A program made the position numbers and the translations under genes. Shown piece by piece: positions 53,086-64,000 of a stretch of DNA of 64,000 bases; the stretch's first letter is position 1, and every line of letters starts with the position of its first letter. Under the pieces are notes generated by a model, which saw nothing but the letters and a program-made list of their open reading frames with translations, did not search any database and was not told the origin of the DNA. The DNA is from Lamellibrachia satsuma (Eukaryota > Annelida > Polychaeta > Sabellida > Siboglinidae): contig BSQZ01000035.1 in NCBI GenBank assembly GCA_033239005.1, positions 808,501 to 872,500 on the forward strand, given 5' to 3'.

Positions 53086-53100
53086 ATATAGTTTATAATA
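53046..53100. repeat. (AT)n palindrome
   Basis: Two TATATA runs joined through ATTATA. The tract is self-complementary. Confidence 0.9.
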
Positions 53101-53596
53101 TAACAACACGATACAAACGATCAGGCTTTGGCCATCTCCTTTCCGGCACATTAAGTCCACTCCCCTGGAGCGCGGGTCTTCCCCGCGGAGACCATGATTC
53201 AGCCAACTCTCTCCGGCTTCAGATAATATCACCATCTGCGATAAACCCACATGTGCCAGAGAAGCCGGAAATTAAGTGTCATCCTAATGAACCACAATGG
53301 TATATGGATGATTTGACATTTCATCAGTGGAAAGGCAAACAGGAAGTCTGGCATTCGGCGAAGATGCAGAGTATTAACAGAGCGAACCGTCACGGAAAAC
53401 TATAATCAGGAGACGGCCTTATAAAGAGAAGATAGTGTTAGAAATAAGGTCGTATAAAAGATTTACGATAGACCGATCTTGTAGGTATATTTGTTATCTT
53501 TAGTGCAGCTTTCGGATGCTATACGGACATTTTCTGTGATTGTTTAATCTAATTTATACAGTGAAACGTTTGTTGCGTTCACGGCCAACATGTAGT

Positions 53597-53720
53597 TTTG
53601 TCTCGCTGTCTCTCCGTCTCTCTGTGTCTCTATTTCTCCATCCCTGTCTGTCCGTTTCCCTACTTCCCCTCTCCCTCCCTTCCTCCCTCTTCCGTATATT
53701 CCTTCTTCTCCCTTGTCTGC
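53597..53720. repeat. Pyrimidine-rich low-complexity tract
   Basis: About 120 bp dominated by CTCTCT, CTCCCT and TTCCT steps, with a few interrupting purines. Confidence 0.85.
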
Positions 53721-54611
53721 AAGATTGTTACCAACATGTCGATTAAATACAGACCCAAATCAAACGAGTATTTGGCAGCTGTCGTATTGTCAATGGCGCT
53801 AATAAACACGCGTATTCAAGGCGGCGCGTCTGTCGTCAGCTCGTGCTTTTTGCGTGTGATTTGCGACGTTTTCATTTCGCCAAAAACGTGTAAATCACAC
53901 TGGCAGCTGTGCCCACGACGACAGGCCCGTTTAAAATGTAAAGCACTGCGGCAATACATAAGCATTTCACACGAGTCAGTGCGTTCAAAAGCAGCCGAAT
54001 GCTCTGATTTATGGCTTCCCGTTTTCAGCAGCAATCGGACCTGGATGTATGGCATCGGAAAAATGTGTTTGTTGAAATGACGCGTAACTTTGGTTGATTA
54101 GCTTTCAGCAACGTTACTGTGCAGTCGTTTGCGTTCGTGTTTGACGGTCTGCTTCTACATTTAACGCTAATGTGGCGTTGAGCGGTGGCGACGAACGAAA
54201 ACGTGTGGATATGGCTGACCTCAACTGAAAGTTGTTGCAAAATACGCATGACTACATCAACATGTCCAGTCTTACCAACTCGGATGTTCTGCATTACGAT
54301 GTAGTGGCGTGGCACTCTCTCGTAACGCTAAAACCACCAGGCATGTCAACACCAGCGTGTCTGACAAACGAAAGATTTCTGTCAGGAAACTTACTAAGTC
54401 CGAGGGTTGAAGCCAACAAATTATTCTGGATTTACATAAAGAGTTCATATCGGATTACGTAAGCGCTTGCAGCACAAACTTGATGGGTAGCGGGGTTTCC
54501 AATGGGGCGGTTTTCAGGAAATTATAATTTTTTTTGTAAATGGAACACAACCACATTGCACACTTAGAAAAACATAGAACCATTAGCTACAGTTTACGGC
54601 TGAAAAGTTGC

Positions 54612-54700
54612 AGCCACACACGGACGCGTGGTCGCACCCACGGTCGCACGCACGGTCGCACACGCGGTCATCCGCACGGTCGCACGCACGAACGAATGCG
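54612..54700. repeat. 12-bp GC-rich array (ACGGTCGCACGC)
   Basis: About six degenerate copies of ACGGTCGCACGC, very rich in CpG. It sits close to the point where CpG density begins to fall. Confidence 0.85.
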
Positions 54701-54849
54701 CAAAATGTAAAACAATTACGCTAAACGTTATGATGCTTATAATGTTATGATAAGTATACCATAAGTTAATTTTTTCTGTGTTTGCACAGAATATGGGATT
54801 GGAACAGCCAAGCTAGCAAAACTAATTGACTAATTGGGCAAATAATGGG

Positions 54850-55075
54850 CTGTAAAACGATGACTGGGCCAATGATGGCAGTCAGTGGCTCAACTGGCAT
54901 TGGCTGCCATTAAAACAATGTTCTGGGCCAATGATGGCTATCACTGACTCAACTGGCATTGGCTGCCATTAAAACAATATGACTGGGCCAATGATGGCAG
55001 TCACTGGCTCAACTGGCATTGGCTGCCATTAAAACAATATGATTGGGCCAATGATGGCTGTCATTGGTTCTTGAC
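54850..55075. repeat. 60-bp tandem repeat, ~3.7 copies, CCAAT-bearing
   Basis: The unit holds CTGGGCCAATGATGGC and GGCATTGGCTGCCATT. Landmarks fall at 54864, 54923, 54983 and 55043. The last copy is partial. Each unit carries a CCAAT on both strands. Confidence 0.93.
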
Positions 55076-55250
55076 AGGGTCTGATGTGCAAACTCTTAAA
55101 CTGGGCCAATGAAAAAGAGCCAATCATGGGCCAACGAGAAAGATACATTTGAACTTCATTGGTCAAATGAGGTTTTGCCAGCTGGGAGATGGGGCAGAAT
55201 AGTTATAAAAATATAAGCATTGGGCTAAATGAGAACACTGCGAAAATAGT

Positions 55251-57612
55251 TGGCCTCATGCTGGTGATCTACATCCACTGACCAATGTTAGAATCAACAA
55301 ACAGTTGACCTCATGCTGGAGATCTACATCCACTGACCAATGTTAGAATCAACAAACAGTTGACCTCATGCTGAAGATCTACATCCACTGACCAATGTTA
55401 GAATCAACAAACAGTTGACCTCATGCTGGCGGTCTACATCCACTGACCAATGTTAGAATCAACAAACAGTTGACCTCATGCTGGCGGTCTACATCCACTG
55501 ACCAATGTTAGAATCAACAAACAGTTGACCTCATGCTGGCGGTCTACATTCACTGACCAATGTTAGAATCAACAAACAGTTGACCTCATGCTGGCGATCT
55601 ACATCCACTGACCAATGTTAGAATAAACAAACAGTTGACCTCATGCTGGCGGTCTACATCCACTGACCAATGTTAGAATCAACAAATAGTTGACCTCATG
55701 CTGGCGATCTACATCCACTGACCAATGTTAGAATCAACAAATATTTGACCTCATGCTGGCGGTCTACATCCACTGACCAATGTTAGAATCAACAAATAGT
55801 TGACCTCATGCTGGCGATCTACATCCACTGACCAATGTTAGAATCAACAAACAGTTGACCTCATGCTGGTGGTCTACATCCACTGACCAATGTTAGAATC
55901 AACAAACAGTTGACCTCATGCTGGCGGTCTACATCCACTGACCAATGTTAGAATCAACAAATAGTTGACCTCATGCTGGCGATCTACATCCACTGACCAA
56001 TGTTAGAATTAACAAATAGTTGACCTCATGCTGGCGATCTACATCCACTGACCAATGTTACAATCAACAAACAGTTGACCTCATGCTGGTGGTCTACATC
56101 CACTGACCAATGTTAGAATCAACAAACAGTTGACCTCATGCTGGTGGTCTACATCCACTGACCAATGTTAGAATCAACAAACAGTTGACCTCATGCTGGC
56201 GGTCTACATCCACTGACCAATGTTAGAATCAACAAACAGTTGACCTCATGCTGGCGATCTACATCCACTGACCAATGTTAGTATCAACAAACAGTTGACC
56301 TCATGCTGGCGATCTACATCCACTGACCAATGTTACAATCAACAAACAGTTGACCTCATGCTGGCGGTCTACATCCACTGACCAATGTTAGAATCAACAA
56401 ACATTTGACCTCATGCTGGCGGTCTACATCCACTGACCAATGTTAGAATCAACAAACAGTTGACCTCATGCTGGCGGTCTACATCCACTGACCAATGTTA
56501 GAATCAACAAACAGTTGACCTCATGCTGGCGGTCTACATCCACTGACCAATGTTAGAATCAACAAACAGTTGACCTCATGCTGGCGGTCTACATCCACTG
56601 ACCAATGTTAGAATCAACAAACAGTTGACCTCATGCTGGCGATCTACATCCACTGACCAATGTTAGAATCAACAAACAGTTGACCTCATGCTGGCGATCT
56701 ACATCCACTGACCAATGTTAGAATCAACAAACAGTTGACCTCATGCTGGTGGTCTACATCCACTGACCAATGTTAGAATCAACAAACAGTTGACCTCATG
56801 CTGGCGGTCTACATCCACTGACCAATGTTAGAATCAACAAACAGTTGACCTCATGCTGGCGGTCTACATCCACTGACCAATGTTAGAATCAACAAACAGT
56901 TGACCTCATGCTGGCGATCTACATCCACTGACCAATGTTACAATGAACAAACAGTTGACCTCATGCTGGTGGTCTACATCCACTGACCAATGTTAGAATC
57001 AACAAACAGTTGACCTCATGCTGGCGGTCTACATCCACTGACCAATGTTAGAATCAACAAACAGTTGACCTCATGCTGGCGGTCTACATCCACTGACCAA
57101 TGTTAGAATCAACAAACAGTTGACCTCATGCTGGCGGTCTACATCCACTGACCAATGTTAGTATCAACAAACAGTTGACCTCATGCTGGCGGTCTACATC
57201 CACTGACCAATGTTACAATCAACAAACAGTTGACCTCATGCTGGCGGTCTACATCCACTGACCAATGTTACAATCAACAAACATTTGACCTCATGCTGGC
57301 GGTCTACATCCACTGACCAATGTTAGAATCAACAAACAGTTGACCTCATGCTGGCGATCTACATCCACTGACCAATGTTAGAATCAACAAACAGTTGACC
57401 TCATGCTGGCGATCTACATCCACTGACCAATGTTAGAATCAACAAACAGTTGACCTCATGCTGGCGATCTACATCCACTGACCAATGTTAGAATCAACAA
57501 ATAGTTGACCTCATGCTGGCGATCTACATCCACTGACCAATGTTAGAATCAACAAATAGTTGACCTCATGCTGGCGATCTACATCCACTGACCAATGTTA
57601 GAATCAACAAAT
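55251..57612. repeat. 55-bp satellite, 43 copies
   Basis: TGACCTCATGCTGG recurs every 55 bp from 55306 to 57561, with a slightly diverged first unit at 55251 (GGCCTCATGCTGG). Variation is confined to a few sites: GGCGGTC/GGCGATC/GGTGGTC, GAATC/CAATC/GTATC and ACAGT/ATAGT/ACATT. Several changes are CpG to TpG or CpA. The unit contains TGACCT and ACCAATG. There is no coding capacity and no spacer diversity, so it is not a CRISPR array. Confidence 0.98.
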
Positions 57613-58920
57613 AATGCAGGAATCCTAGACGAGATACGACCCAGGCCCATCCTCAGGGTTTTGAAAAAGGAGATTCGAACGTATACAATCAGCCGTCGAT
57701 TTCTGGGATAATTTCTAAAAACTGTTACAATTAAACACAATTATCTGAAATAGGGGTTCGTTCAAACCCCCCCCAAGGATGGGCATGCGATCTATAGATA
57801 TGTATCATATAAACTCAATCAGACAAAAACAAACATGGCATTGGTTTCCAAGGGGATCAGCACTAACGTTTCCGACACACAAACTCAGTATGACAGAGTG
57901 GTACAAGCTTGTGAATTCTCGGAGTCTTCTGCGACTGATTTAATCAGACACGCAACCAGCTGTAACCCACAGCCAGATCGCACTGACAGGATGATTTCAG
58001 TGCTGTGATGTGCCAACTGAGATGCTCATGCCAATCACAATCAGAGATCGCCAAAGACCATCTGATATTTCCGTCTTTGCGTACTTAGAGCTAGAAGATG
58101 GAACTCAGAAATGCCAGCGAAACCTAGACGTCGTCTCGGTAGAGCGGGCAGTTTATGTACTGCAAGTGCGGTGTTATTGGGACTTGTAGTGGCACAGTGT
58201 TGAACTAAAAACAGATTGGTTGTATCCCCAAATCTAGGCCTCAAAAATCTACCAATGAAATAATACTATCAAACGTCTGATTAAATGTGGATTCCGGGAT
58301 GCATCTGGTAAAAAACAAAATGGAAAGTTTCAGTTATAGCTGACATTCCAATGGATTGACACCTGAATATCCTTTGCTACAATCTTGACAGGGTAGATCT
58401 CCTTTGACATAAACAAATCTTTATACAGACACCATACTGTTGCATGGTGCATTTTTTTCTGGAAAAGGAAATAATTATGTTCTTACAACCTATCACCTCT
58501 GGTTATCAGCCACAACAGGATTAATCATTGTTATGTAGCACAATGGAATATCTTAAGTTTGTCTTAATATAGTGCGTGCCGTCATCGCTGCAGAAAGAGC
58601 AATGCTGCATCATATGACATCACTTTTTGTGCCCAGTACTATTTCAGTTTCAAGGGGCATGCAGAGAAGATAAGATTGAAACGGACCTTGGAATCAATGT
58701 AGCAGACATGCTTAAACTGACAGGTGCCTTATAATGTGCCCTATCAGTTTAACAACTGGGCCTGATCCCGAGGGAGCAAGAATTTGAAGGTCTCCCTGCA
58801 GACATGTTGGGAATTTTTACTGTTACTTCATAGGGGAGAACTCGTCTTATATTGTCCCCAGGTGACAAATTAATCACCACTGTTTGAAACCTCATGGGGT
58901 GCATAACTGAGACAGTCTGA
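57613..58920. other. Intergenic, no gene recognised
   Basis: CpG-containing up to about 58.25 kb and CpG-poor afterwards. No open frame is recognisable. Confidence 0.45.
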
Positions 58921-59180
58921 ATAATTTTAATCTGCTGTAGGAGTCTACTCAGAGAATGTTTTGGTGCGAGATGATCCTGGTCTGAAAATGTTCTGGTCTG
59001 AAACTGTCCTGATCTGTGACTGTCTCATATTGGATTGTTTGGGTTTGAAACTATCCTCATTTGAGACAGTTCAGACTGTTCTGTTCCCCATTTAAGACTG
59101 TTCCCTCTAGCATTGTTCTGATCAAAGATTGTTCTGGTGTGAGATGTTTTCATTTGTGACTGTCCTGGAATAAGAGTGTC
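58920..59180. repeat. Degenerate ~20-25 bp repeat
   Basis: Loose copies of a TGTTCTGGTCTGAAACTGTC-like unit, for example TCTGAAAATGTTCTGG, TCTGAAACTGTCC and TTTGAGACAGTTC. The spacing is irregular, suggesting an old minisatellite. Confidence 0.6.
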
Positions 59181-59420
59181 CAATCTATGATTGTGTCCTG
59201 CCCAGTTTTGTGTTTAGTAATATTGAAGTATTTTGTTACAACTATTTCTGGGTATTTTGTTTGTCTTTGACAGTGCTTGTAGCATGTGCAAAAGATGCGG
59301 TAAAGACACAAACAGGAGATATTCACCTTTGGCACATGAATGCACATTCGCAGACTTCGTGCAATGATATTACCTGAAGAATGACTCACACAGATCAGTC
59401 AGCCTGCTGTCTGCATTACA

Positions 59421-59426
59421 TTTATT
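59421..59426 (-). terminator. Possible polyadenylation signal of the zinc-finger gene
   Basis: This is the first AATAAA on the minus strand downstream of the zinc-finger stop codon. It would give a 3' UTR of about 0.7 kb. Nothing else supports it. Confidence 0.25.
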
Positions 59427-60131
59427 TCTGGACCCACAAAATACTGTTCACATACACCAACCAACGAACACACGAATCAGTGGAGAAAGCAAACTGTTCA
59501 CATCTTATTTCGCGAACATATTAATCTCTGGAATGTCCTTATTTTACCCACATCACAGGACTCACCAAAATGCATATCAGTTTTTTGTTTCCTCCGCCCA
59601 GAATGGACCCACCTAACCTAACCTGTCACTTAAAAGTAGACAGACATTCTCATTTGACATGCTGGCATTCTTGGATTCACCAAAGGGACCAGCATGACAG
59701 TAATATCATATTCCTGACTCCGTGGTTGATCCAACAAGCAGTCTGGCAGGATAAAGACCACTGGTTCTATTTCCACCTAACCCACGACTATTTAGTTTCA
59801 CACCTGTTCATTGTTCACCTTCTGCGAATCACTTGTCAAACTTCTGCCCAGTCTCTGTGCTTCGAATCTCAGAAGGAGCATGTCTAGACATCAGCGATGA
59901 TGAAACAGGTGAAAACCTCCAACGATCACACCATCTGTCAGATACAGATAAGTCTTGACTAACGCAGGTATACCCGTCATCGTTAGCCTCTGAGTAATTG
60001 ATGACAACTGATTCTTGTCACCAAAGTCAACAATGACAATTCTGCTGTCCACTGTCTGTGACATGATCTCATTGGTGCCTCACTGTTGTTGACAATGACA
60101 ATCTGTTATCCAATCCAAAGTTGCTACTTTG

Positions 60132-60406
60132 TCAACTCGATGACGTTGTCGATGATGCATCACCATCGGTATTCTGCAGCAAACTGCCACTGGATTTGTG
60201 CTTCTTACTCTCAATGTGTTGAGCAAACTGAAGGTCACTGTTCAAGGTCATGTTGCATGCTGAGCAATAATACTTTCCACTTGGAGTGCGGTACATCGAG
60301 AAGTCGAGACAAGGCTTCTTCGCTGGTGAAGATTGGAATGCTGCATTGTTCACAGCCGTGCTGTGGCCATTTTCAGAAGTACGAAGCAGCTCATGGCAGG
60401 TTTTGT
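60132..60406 (-). CDS. U1/JAZ-type C2H2 zinc-finger protein, C-terminal exon
   Basis: This is the terminal coding exon of a zinc-finger protein. It is preceded by a good acceptor (TTCTTCTTCTGGTTTCAG|AC) and ends at TGA 60134-60132. It encodes about 90 residues, starting DKTCHELLRTSENG, passing YRTPSGKYYCSACNMTL and QFAQHIESKKHK, and closing with a Ser/Thr-rich tail. Cys-x2-Cys-x12-His-x5-His matches the U1/matrin/JAZ class, which often binds double-stranded RNA or RNA-protein complexes; ZNF385, ZMAT and ZFR proteins use such fingers. The exon begins in phase 1. Upstream exons should lie at higher coordinates, and none could be supported up to 64000. An internal GTG at 60353 is only a valine codon. 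The class is confident, but the family member is not. Confidence 0.78.
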
Positions 60407-61912
60407 CTGAAACCAGAAGAAGAATTCTTAATAAACTGTGTTTTCTATCACCTCAGAAGATAAAAAGGTATACATAGATTACATACACCATGTCTTAAGA
60501 AATTGTTGATGTTTATAACAATACTTGATTTAGTCGTGATAAAATTAAGTGAGAGGAGATTTGACCTCGGAAAAGAGCAGATATATGTAGGAAGAGCAAG
60601 GAAGGAGAAAGGGCTGATAAGGTTTCAGATGGGAAGCCTGGGGAAAGAGGGATGTGCAGGAGTTGACTAAGAATGGAGAGACAAGGCTGGTGAATGAAGG
60701 CAGTGGGTAAATATACTGGAATTCCAAATAATTATAATGGCTGAACTGAAAAATAGAACAATGATCACTTGCTTTATAGGTAGTAGGTAGCCAGCTATAA
60801 CTGCTTAGTTTAATGTACATCACATTAAATAATAGGATCCAATAAAAGTTCACACTACCCAAAATATTATATATTTCAAGGTAAATGCTAATAACATATT
60901 ATATACACACGATATAAAAGTAAATAAACAAAATAAATTATAAAATGTTTATGCTGTCTGGTGTGTCTGGAATTTGATAAATGATAATTCAACACTAATA
61001 ACATTAATCTTAGTTGTTTATATTAGTCATAACAGCAGAACTATGATGACACTGATGAGAGATTCAGCAAGACGGGCTAGATACAGAAGAAAGGATGGTG
61101 GGAGACAAAGCCGAGGGCTGAGAAGAGATGTGGAGATGGAAGAGAGCAGGTGCTAAAGGAAGTCAGTAATTTGCCCCCCTCCCATGTTCAAGGAACAAGG
61201 GCTGAGGAACACTGGAGAGGTTTTATTGACTCAAATGTTGCTGTTGAGTCATCCATCTCATTGCAATCACAGACGCCTGTTGCCCAGCACCAACAATAAG
61301 CAATGCCCACCCCTGTTAATTACCATACTTTCACCTGGCACCTTTGGTGAATAATTAACATAATCATCAAATCATCCCCACTGTTTCTGTAAGTGGCCAG
61401 TGTCAGTCAGCTCCCTAGGGGTGAATAACAATCATAAGGGTGGGGGCAGGCTGCCCCCTGGCTGACAGCTACTTAATCAAAACTGGCCAACCCCTTTGTT
61501 TTGTTGGACACAAGCAAACCCTCCAGAGGAGAGTGGGAAGGGTGGGTGTAACTGGAGGGTGGAAGGGGTGATCAAGGGCTGACATGTCGCCATGGGGTTG
61601 AATACTGAGCCCACAAAGAGGTTCATTGTTGTTTAATCCTGACATGGACAGCTGGTACCTGGAAGTCTAAACAGAACCTGTTTCTTTTGTCAACATATTT
61701 CATTTCGCACAAGCGTATGTCCCACAAGTGTCAACAAGTGACTGGACGCGATGTCACCGGTCAACATGTCACAAAATTAAAAGGAACTCCAAATTAAAAT
61801 AATATAACTCACAACGAAGCTACATGTAGCAATGGGAGATAGTTTGGAGCAGACTGCAATGGGCAGGACACATTCAGAGAGTAATCAAGGAGAGTTTGAC
61901 AAAAACTCTAGA
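60407..61912 (-). other. Zinc-finger gene intron, left part
   Basis: CpG-poor sequence upstream of the terminal exon. A 41-nt stretch at about 61812-61852 (minus) sits between AG and GT signals but has a stop in the phase required by the terminal exon, so it is not accepted as coding. No other exon is seen. Confidence 0.5.
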
Positions 61913-63190
61913 GAGCACGGAAAACAGAAGAAAACATGGAAAACAGAAGAAGAGAGCATGGAAAACAGAAGAAGAGAGCATGGAAAACAAAAGAGAGCAT
62001 GGAAAATAAAAGAAGAGACCATGGAAAACAAAATAGAGCATGGAAAACAGAAAATAGCATGACAAAAAGAAGAGAGCATGGAAAACAAAAGGAGAGGGCA
62101 TGGAAAACAAAAGAAGAGAGCATGGAAAACAGAAAAAACATGGAAAACAGAAGAAGAGAGCATGGAAAACAGAAGAAAGAATGGAAAACAGAAGATAGCA
62201 TGGAAAACGGAAGAAGAGAGCATGGAAAACAAAAGGAGAGGGCATGGAAAACAAAAGAAGAGAGCATGGAAAACAGAAAAAACATGGAAAACAGAAGAAG
62301 AGAGCATGGAAAACAGAAGAAAGAATGGAAAACAGAAGATAGCATGGAAAACGGAAGAAGAGAGCAAGGGAAATATAAGATAGCATGGAAAACAAAAGAA
62401 AATAGCATGAAAAACAAAAGAAGAGAGCATGTAAAACAACAGATAACATGGAAAACAGAAGAAGAGAGCAAGGGATATATTAGATAGCATGGAGAACAAA
62501 AGAAAATAGCATGGAAAATAAAAATAGAGGGCATGGAAAGCCAAAGAAAACATGGAAACCAGAAGAAAGCATGCACAACAGAAAAGAACATGGAAAACAG
62601 AAGAAGGAAGCATGGAAAACAGAAGATAGCATGGAAAACAGAGGAAGAGAGCATAGAAAACAGAAGAAGAGAGCACGGAAAACAGAAGATAGCATGGAAA
62701 ACAGAAGAGAGCATGGAAAACAAAAGAAGACAGCATGGAAAACAGAAGACTAGAGTATGGAAAAAAGAAGATAGCATGGAAAACAGAAGACGAGAGCAAG
62801 GGAAAGATAAGATAGCATGGAAAACAAAAGAAGATAGCATGGAAAACAGAAGAAGAGAGCACGGAAAACAAAAGAAGAGAGCATGGAAAACAAAAGGAGA
62901 GTATAGAAAACAGAAGATAGCATGGAAAAAAGAAGAGAGCCTGGAAAACAAAAGAAGAGAGCATGGAAAACAGAAGATAGCATGGAAAACAAAAGAAGAG
63001 AGTAGGGAAAACAGAAGAAGAGAGCATGGAAAACAATAGAAGAGAACACAGAAAACAGAAGAAGAGAGCATAGAAAGAACACAGCACTGTAAACAAAAGA
63101 AGAGAGCATGGAAAACAAAAGAGGAAGAGAGCATGGAAAACAAAAGAGGAAGAGAGCATGGAAAACAAAAGATAGCATCGAAAAAAGAAA
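61913..63190. repeat. Purine-rich GGAAAACAGAAGAAGAGAGC array, 1.3 kb
   Basis: Units of about 15-22 bp, mostly CATGGAAAACAGAAGAAGAG with variants, are repeated dozens of times. The plus strand is almost entirely purine except for CAT and AAC steps. A 144-bp block (62077-62220) is repeated essentially unchanged at 62221-62364, a recent duplication. Because the host gene is on the minus strand, its pre-mRNA would carry the pyrimidine strand. The 452-, 411- and 191-codon minus frames and the plus frames are repeat translations. Confidence 0.96.
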
Positions 63191-63203
63191 GGAAGAAAGA
63201 AAG

Positions 63204-63670
63204 GCTTCCTCAATTGATTTAGCCTATTGCAAATCCGGTTCATTGGTGTCCAAATATGTGGTGTCTGAATAGTTTATGTAACATCTGCAGTCAATTTAAT
63301 AAAAGAATGGTTATTTTTGTTCAAATCATCGAAAAGAATTGATTTTAGTGGATATTCAAAATGGTAAACACTGTGTGGGTCAATGCTGATCATGGGCGTG
63401 ACCTCCATCCTCTTGCCAATCACATGACAAAGTTAAAAAAATTCACCAAGGAACAAAATCGCGATTTTTCAGCATTTCAAATTTCACTTCAGTAAATGCT
63501 TGAACAAGCATTAACTAATTTAATAGTTTGTCTGATGACTTCACAAAAACTACATACAAAAGTTGCACAAACAAGCTAGCATGTTGAGTGGATACTTGGT
63601 AGGTTTGGTTTATCACAAACTTAATTTGAAATGAGACTAGCAAAAAATCGAATTGATTAAGCACCTTTAA
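63204..63670 (+). repeat. Dispersed repeat A, near full-length copy 3
   Basis: Runs from GCTTCCTCAATTGATTTAGC to AAGCACCTTTAA and matches 24361-24846 along its whole length. It starts directly at the end of the purine array, so the two may have been brought together by insertion into the array's edge. Confidence 0.87.
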
Positions 63671-63728
63671 CACAAACTTTCATGGTGTAGCCCTTTTCAC
63701 ACTATGACAAGTTTACTGGTTGCAATTT

Positions 63729-63968
63729 GTGTGAGGGTACTCTGTCCAGTGTGAGGGTACTCTGTCCAGTGTGAGGGTACTATGTCCAGTGTGAGGGTAC
63801 TCTGTCCAGTGTGAGGGTACTCTGTCCAGTGTGAGGGTACTCTGTCCAGTGTGAGGGTACTCTGTCCAGTGTGAGGGTACTCTGTCCAGTGTGAGGGTAC
63901 TCTGTCCAGTGTGAGGGTACTCTGTCCAGTGTGAGGGTACTCTGTCCAGTGTGAGGGTACTCTGTCCA
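63729..63968. repeat. 20-bp minisatellite, 12 copies
   Basis: GTGTGAGGGTACTCTGTCCA repeats exactly every 20 bp; only the third copy differs (TATG for TCTG). Such uniformity points to recent expansion. Confidence 0.98.
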
Positions 63969-64000
63969 GTGTAATTTTGTTCAGTGGCCTGATGTCCTGG

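Noticed and set aside
55251..57612. CRISPR-like array
   Set aside because: The whole 55-bp unit is repeated without variable spacers, in a eukaryotic context; it is a satellite.
61060..61156. Arg-rich plus-strand frame as another LINE tail
   Set aside because: Lacks the RW-x-GH and LRWEDCV landmarks; composition alone is not enough.
61812..61852. 41-nt AG...GT segment on the minus strand as the penultimate zinc-finger exon
   Set aside because: The phase needed to join the terminal exon contains a stop codon (TAG).
61874..63243. Minus-strand frames up to 452 codons rich in Phe, Leu, Ser, Cys, looking like a membrane protein
   Set aside because: They translate the purine-rich tandem array; several overlapping phases are open at once and the 'protein' is the repeat unit over and over.

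Overview
This is eukaryotic, almost certainly metazoan, genomic DNA. There is no bacterial-style gene packing. Long AT-rich non-coding stretches carry short exons flanked by GT/AG splice signals, non-LTR retrotransposon tails, small inverted-repeat DNA elements and many minisatellites. A marine invertebrate such as a mollusc would fit, but the sequence does not fix the taxon. Nearly all longer open frames are translations of tandem repeats and are not genes.

Three coding exons can be supported, all on the minus strand. Two form the 5' end of an Eph receptor tyrosine kinase gene: exon 1 (36266 to 36185) encodes a signal peptide, and exon 2 (23178 to 23108) encodes the first residues of the ephrin-binding domain. 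Their phases match across a 13 kb intron. The rest of the receptor should lie beyond the left edge, so positions 1-36266 are essentially the first two introns. The third exon (60406 to 60132) is the C-terminal exon of a protein with a U1/JAZ-type C2H2 zinc finger; the rest of that gene should lie beyond the right edge.

Layout: 1-36 kb is Eph introns, holding a 62-bp minisatellite, an inverted-repeat pair, three LINE fragments, a pogo/Tigger remnant and a dispersed repeat called 'repeat A' here. Around 35.5-36.5 kb is a CpG-rich promoter. The 36.3-58 kb stretch is intergenic: a long (AT)n tract, several minisatellites, two roughly 0.8-0.9 kb inverted-repeat elements sharing a GGGGCAANACG motif (40.4 and 50.6 kb), a promoter-like patch at 50.1 kb and a 43-copy 55-bp satellite at 55.3-57.6 kb. 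The 60-64 kb stretch is zinc-finger gene intron, with a 1.3 kb purine array, another repeat A copy and a 20-bp array.

The most interesting large-scale signal is CpG content. It is very low across the Eph gene body, normal to high from about 35 to 58 kb, and low again in the zinc-finger intron. Copies of the same transposable elements on the two sides differ in the same way. This looks like a germline record of gene-body DNA methylation.
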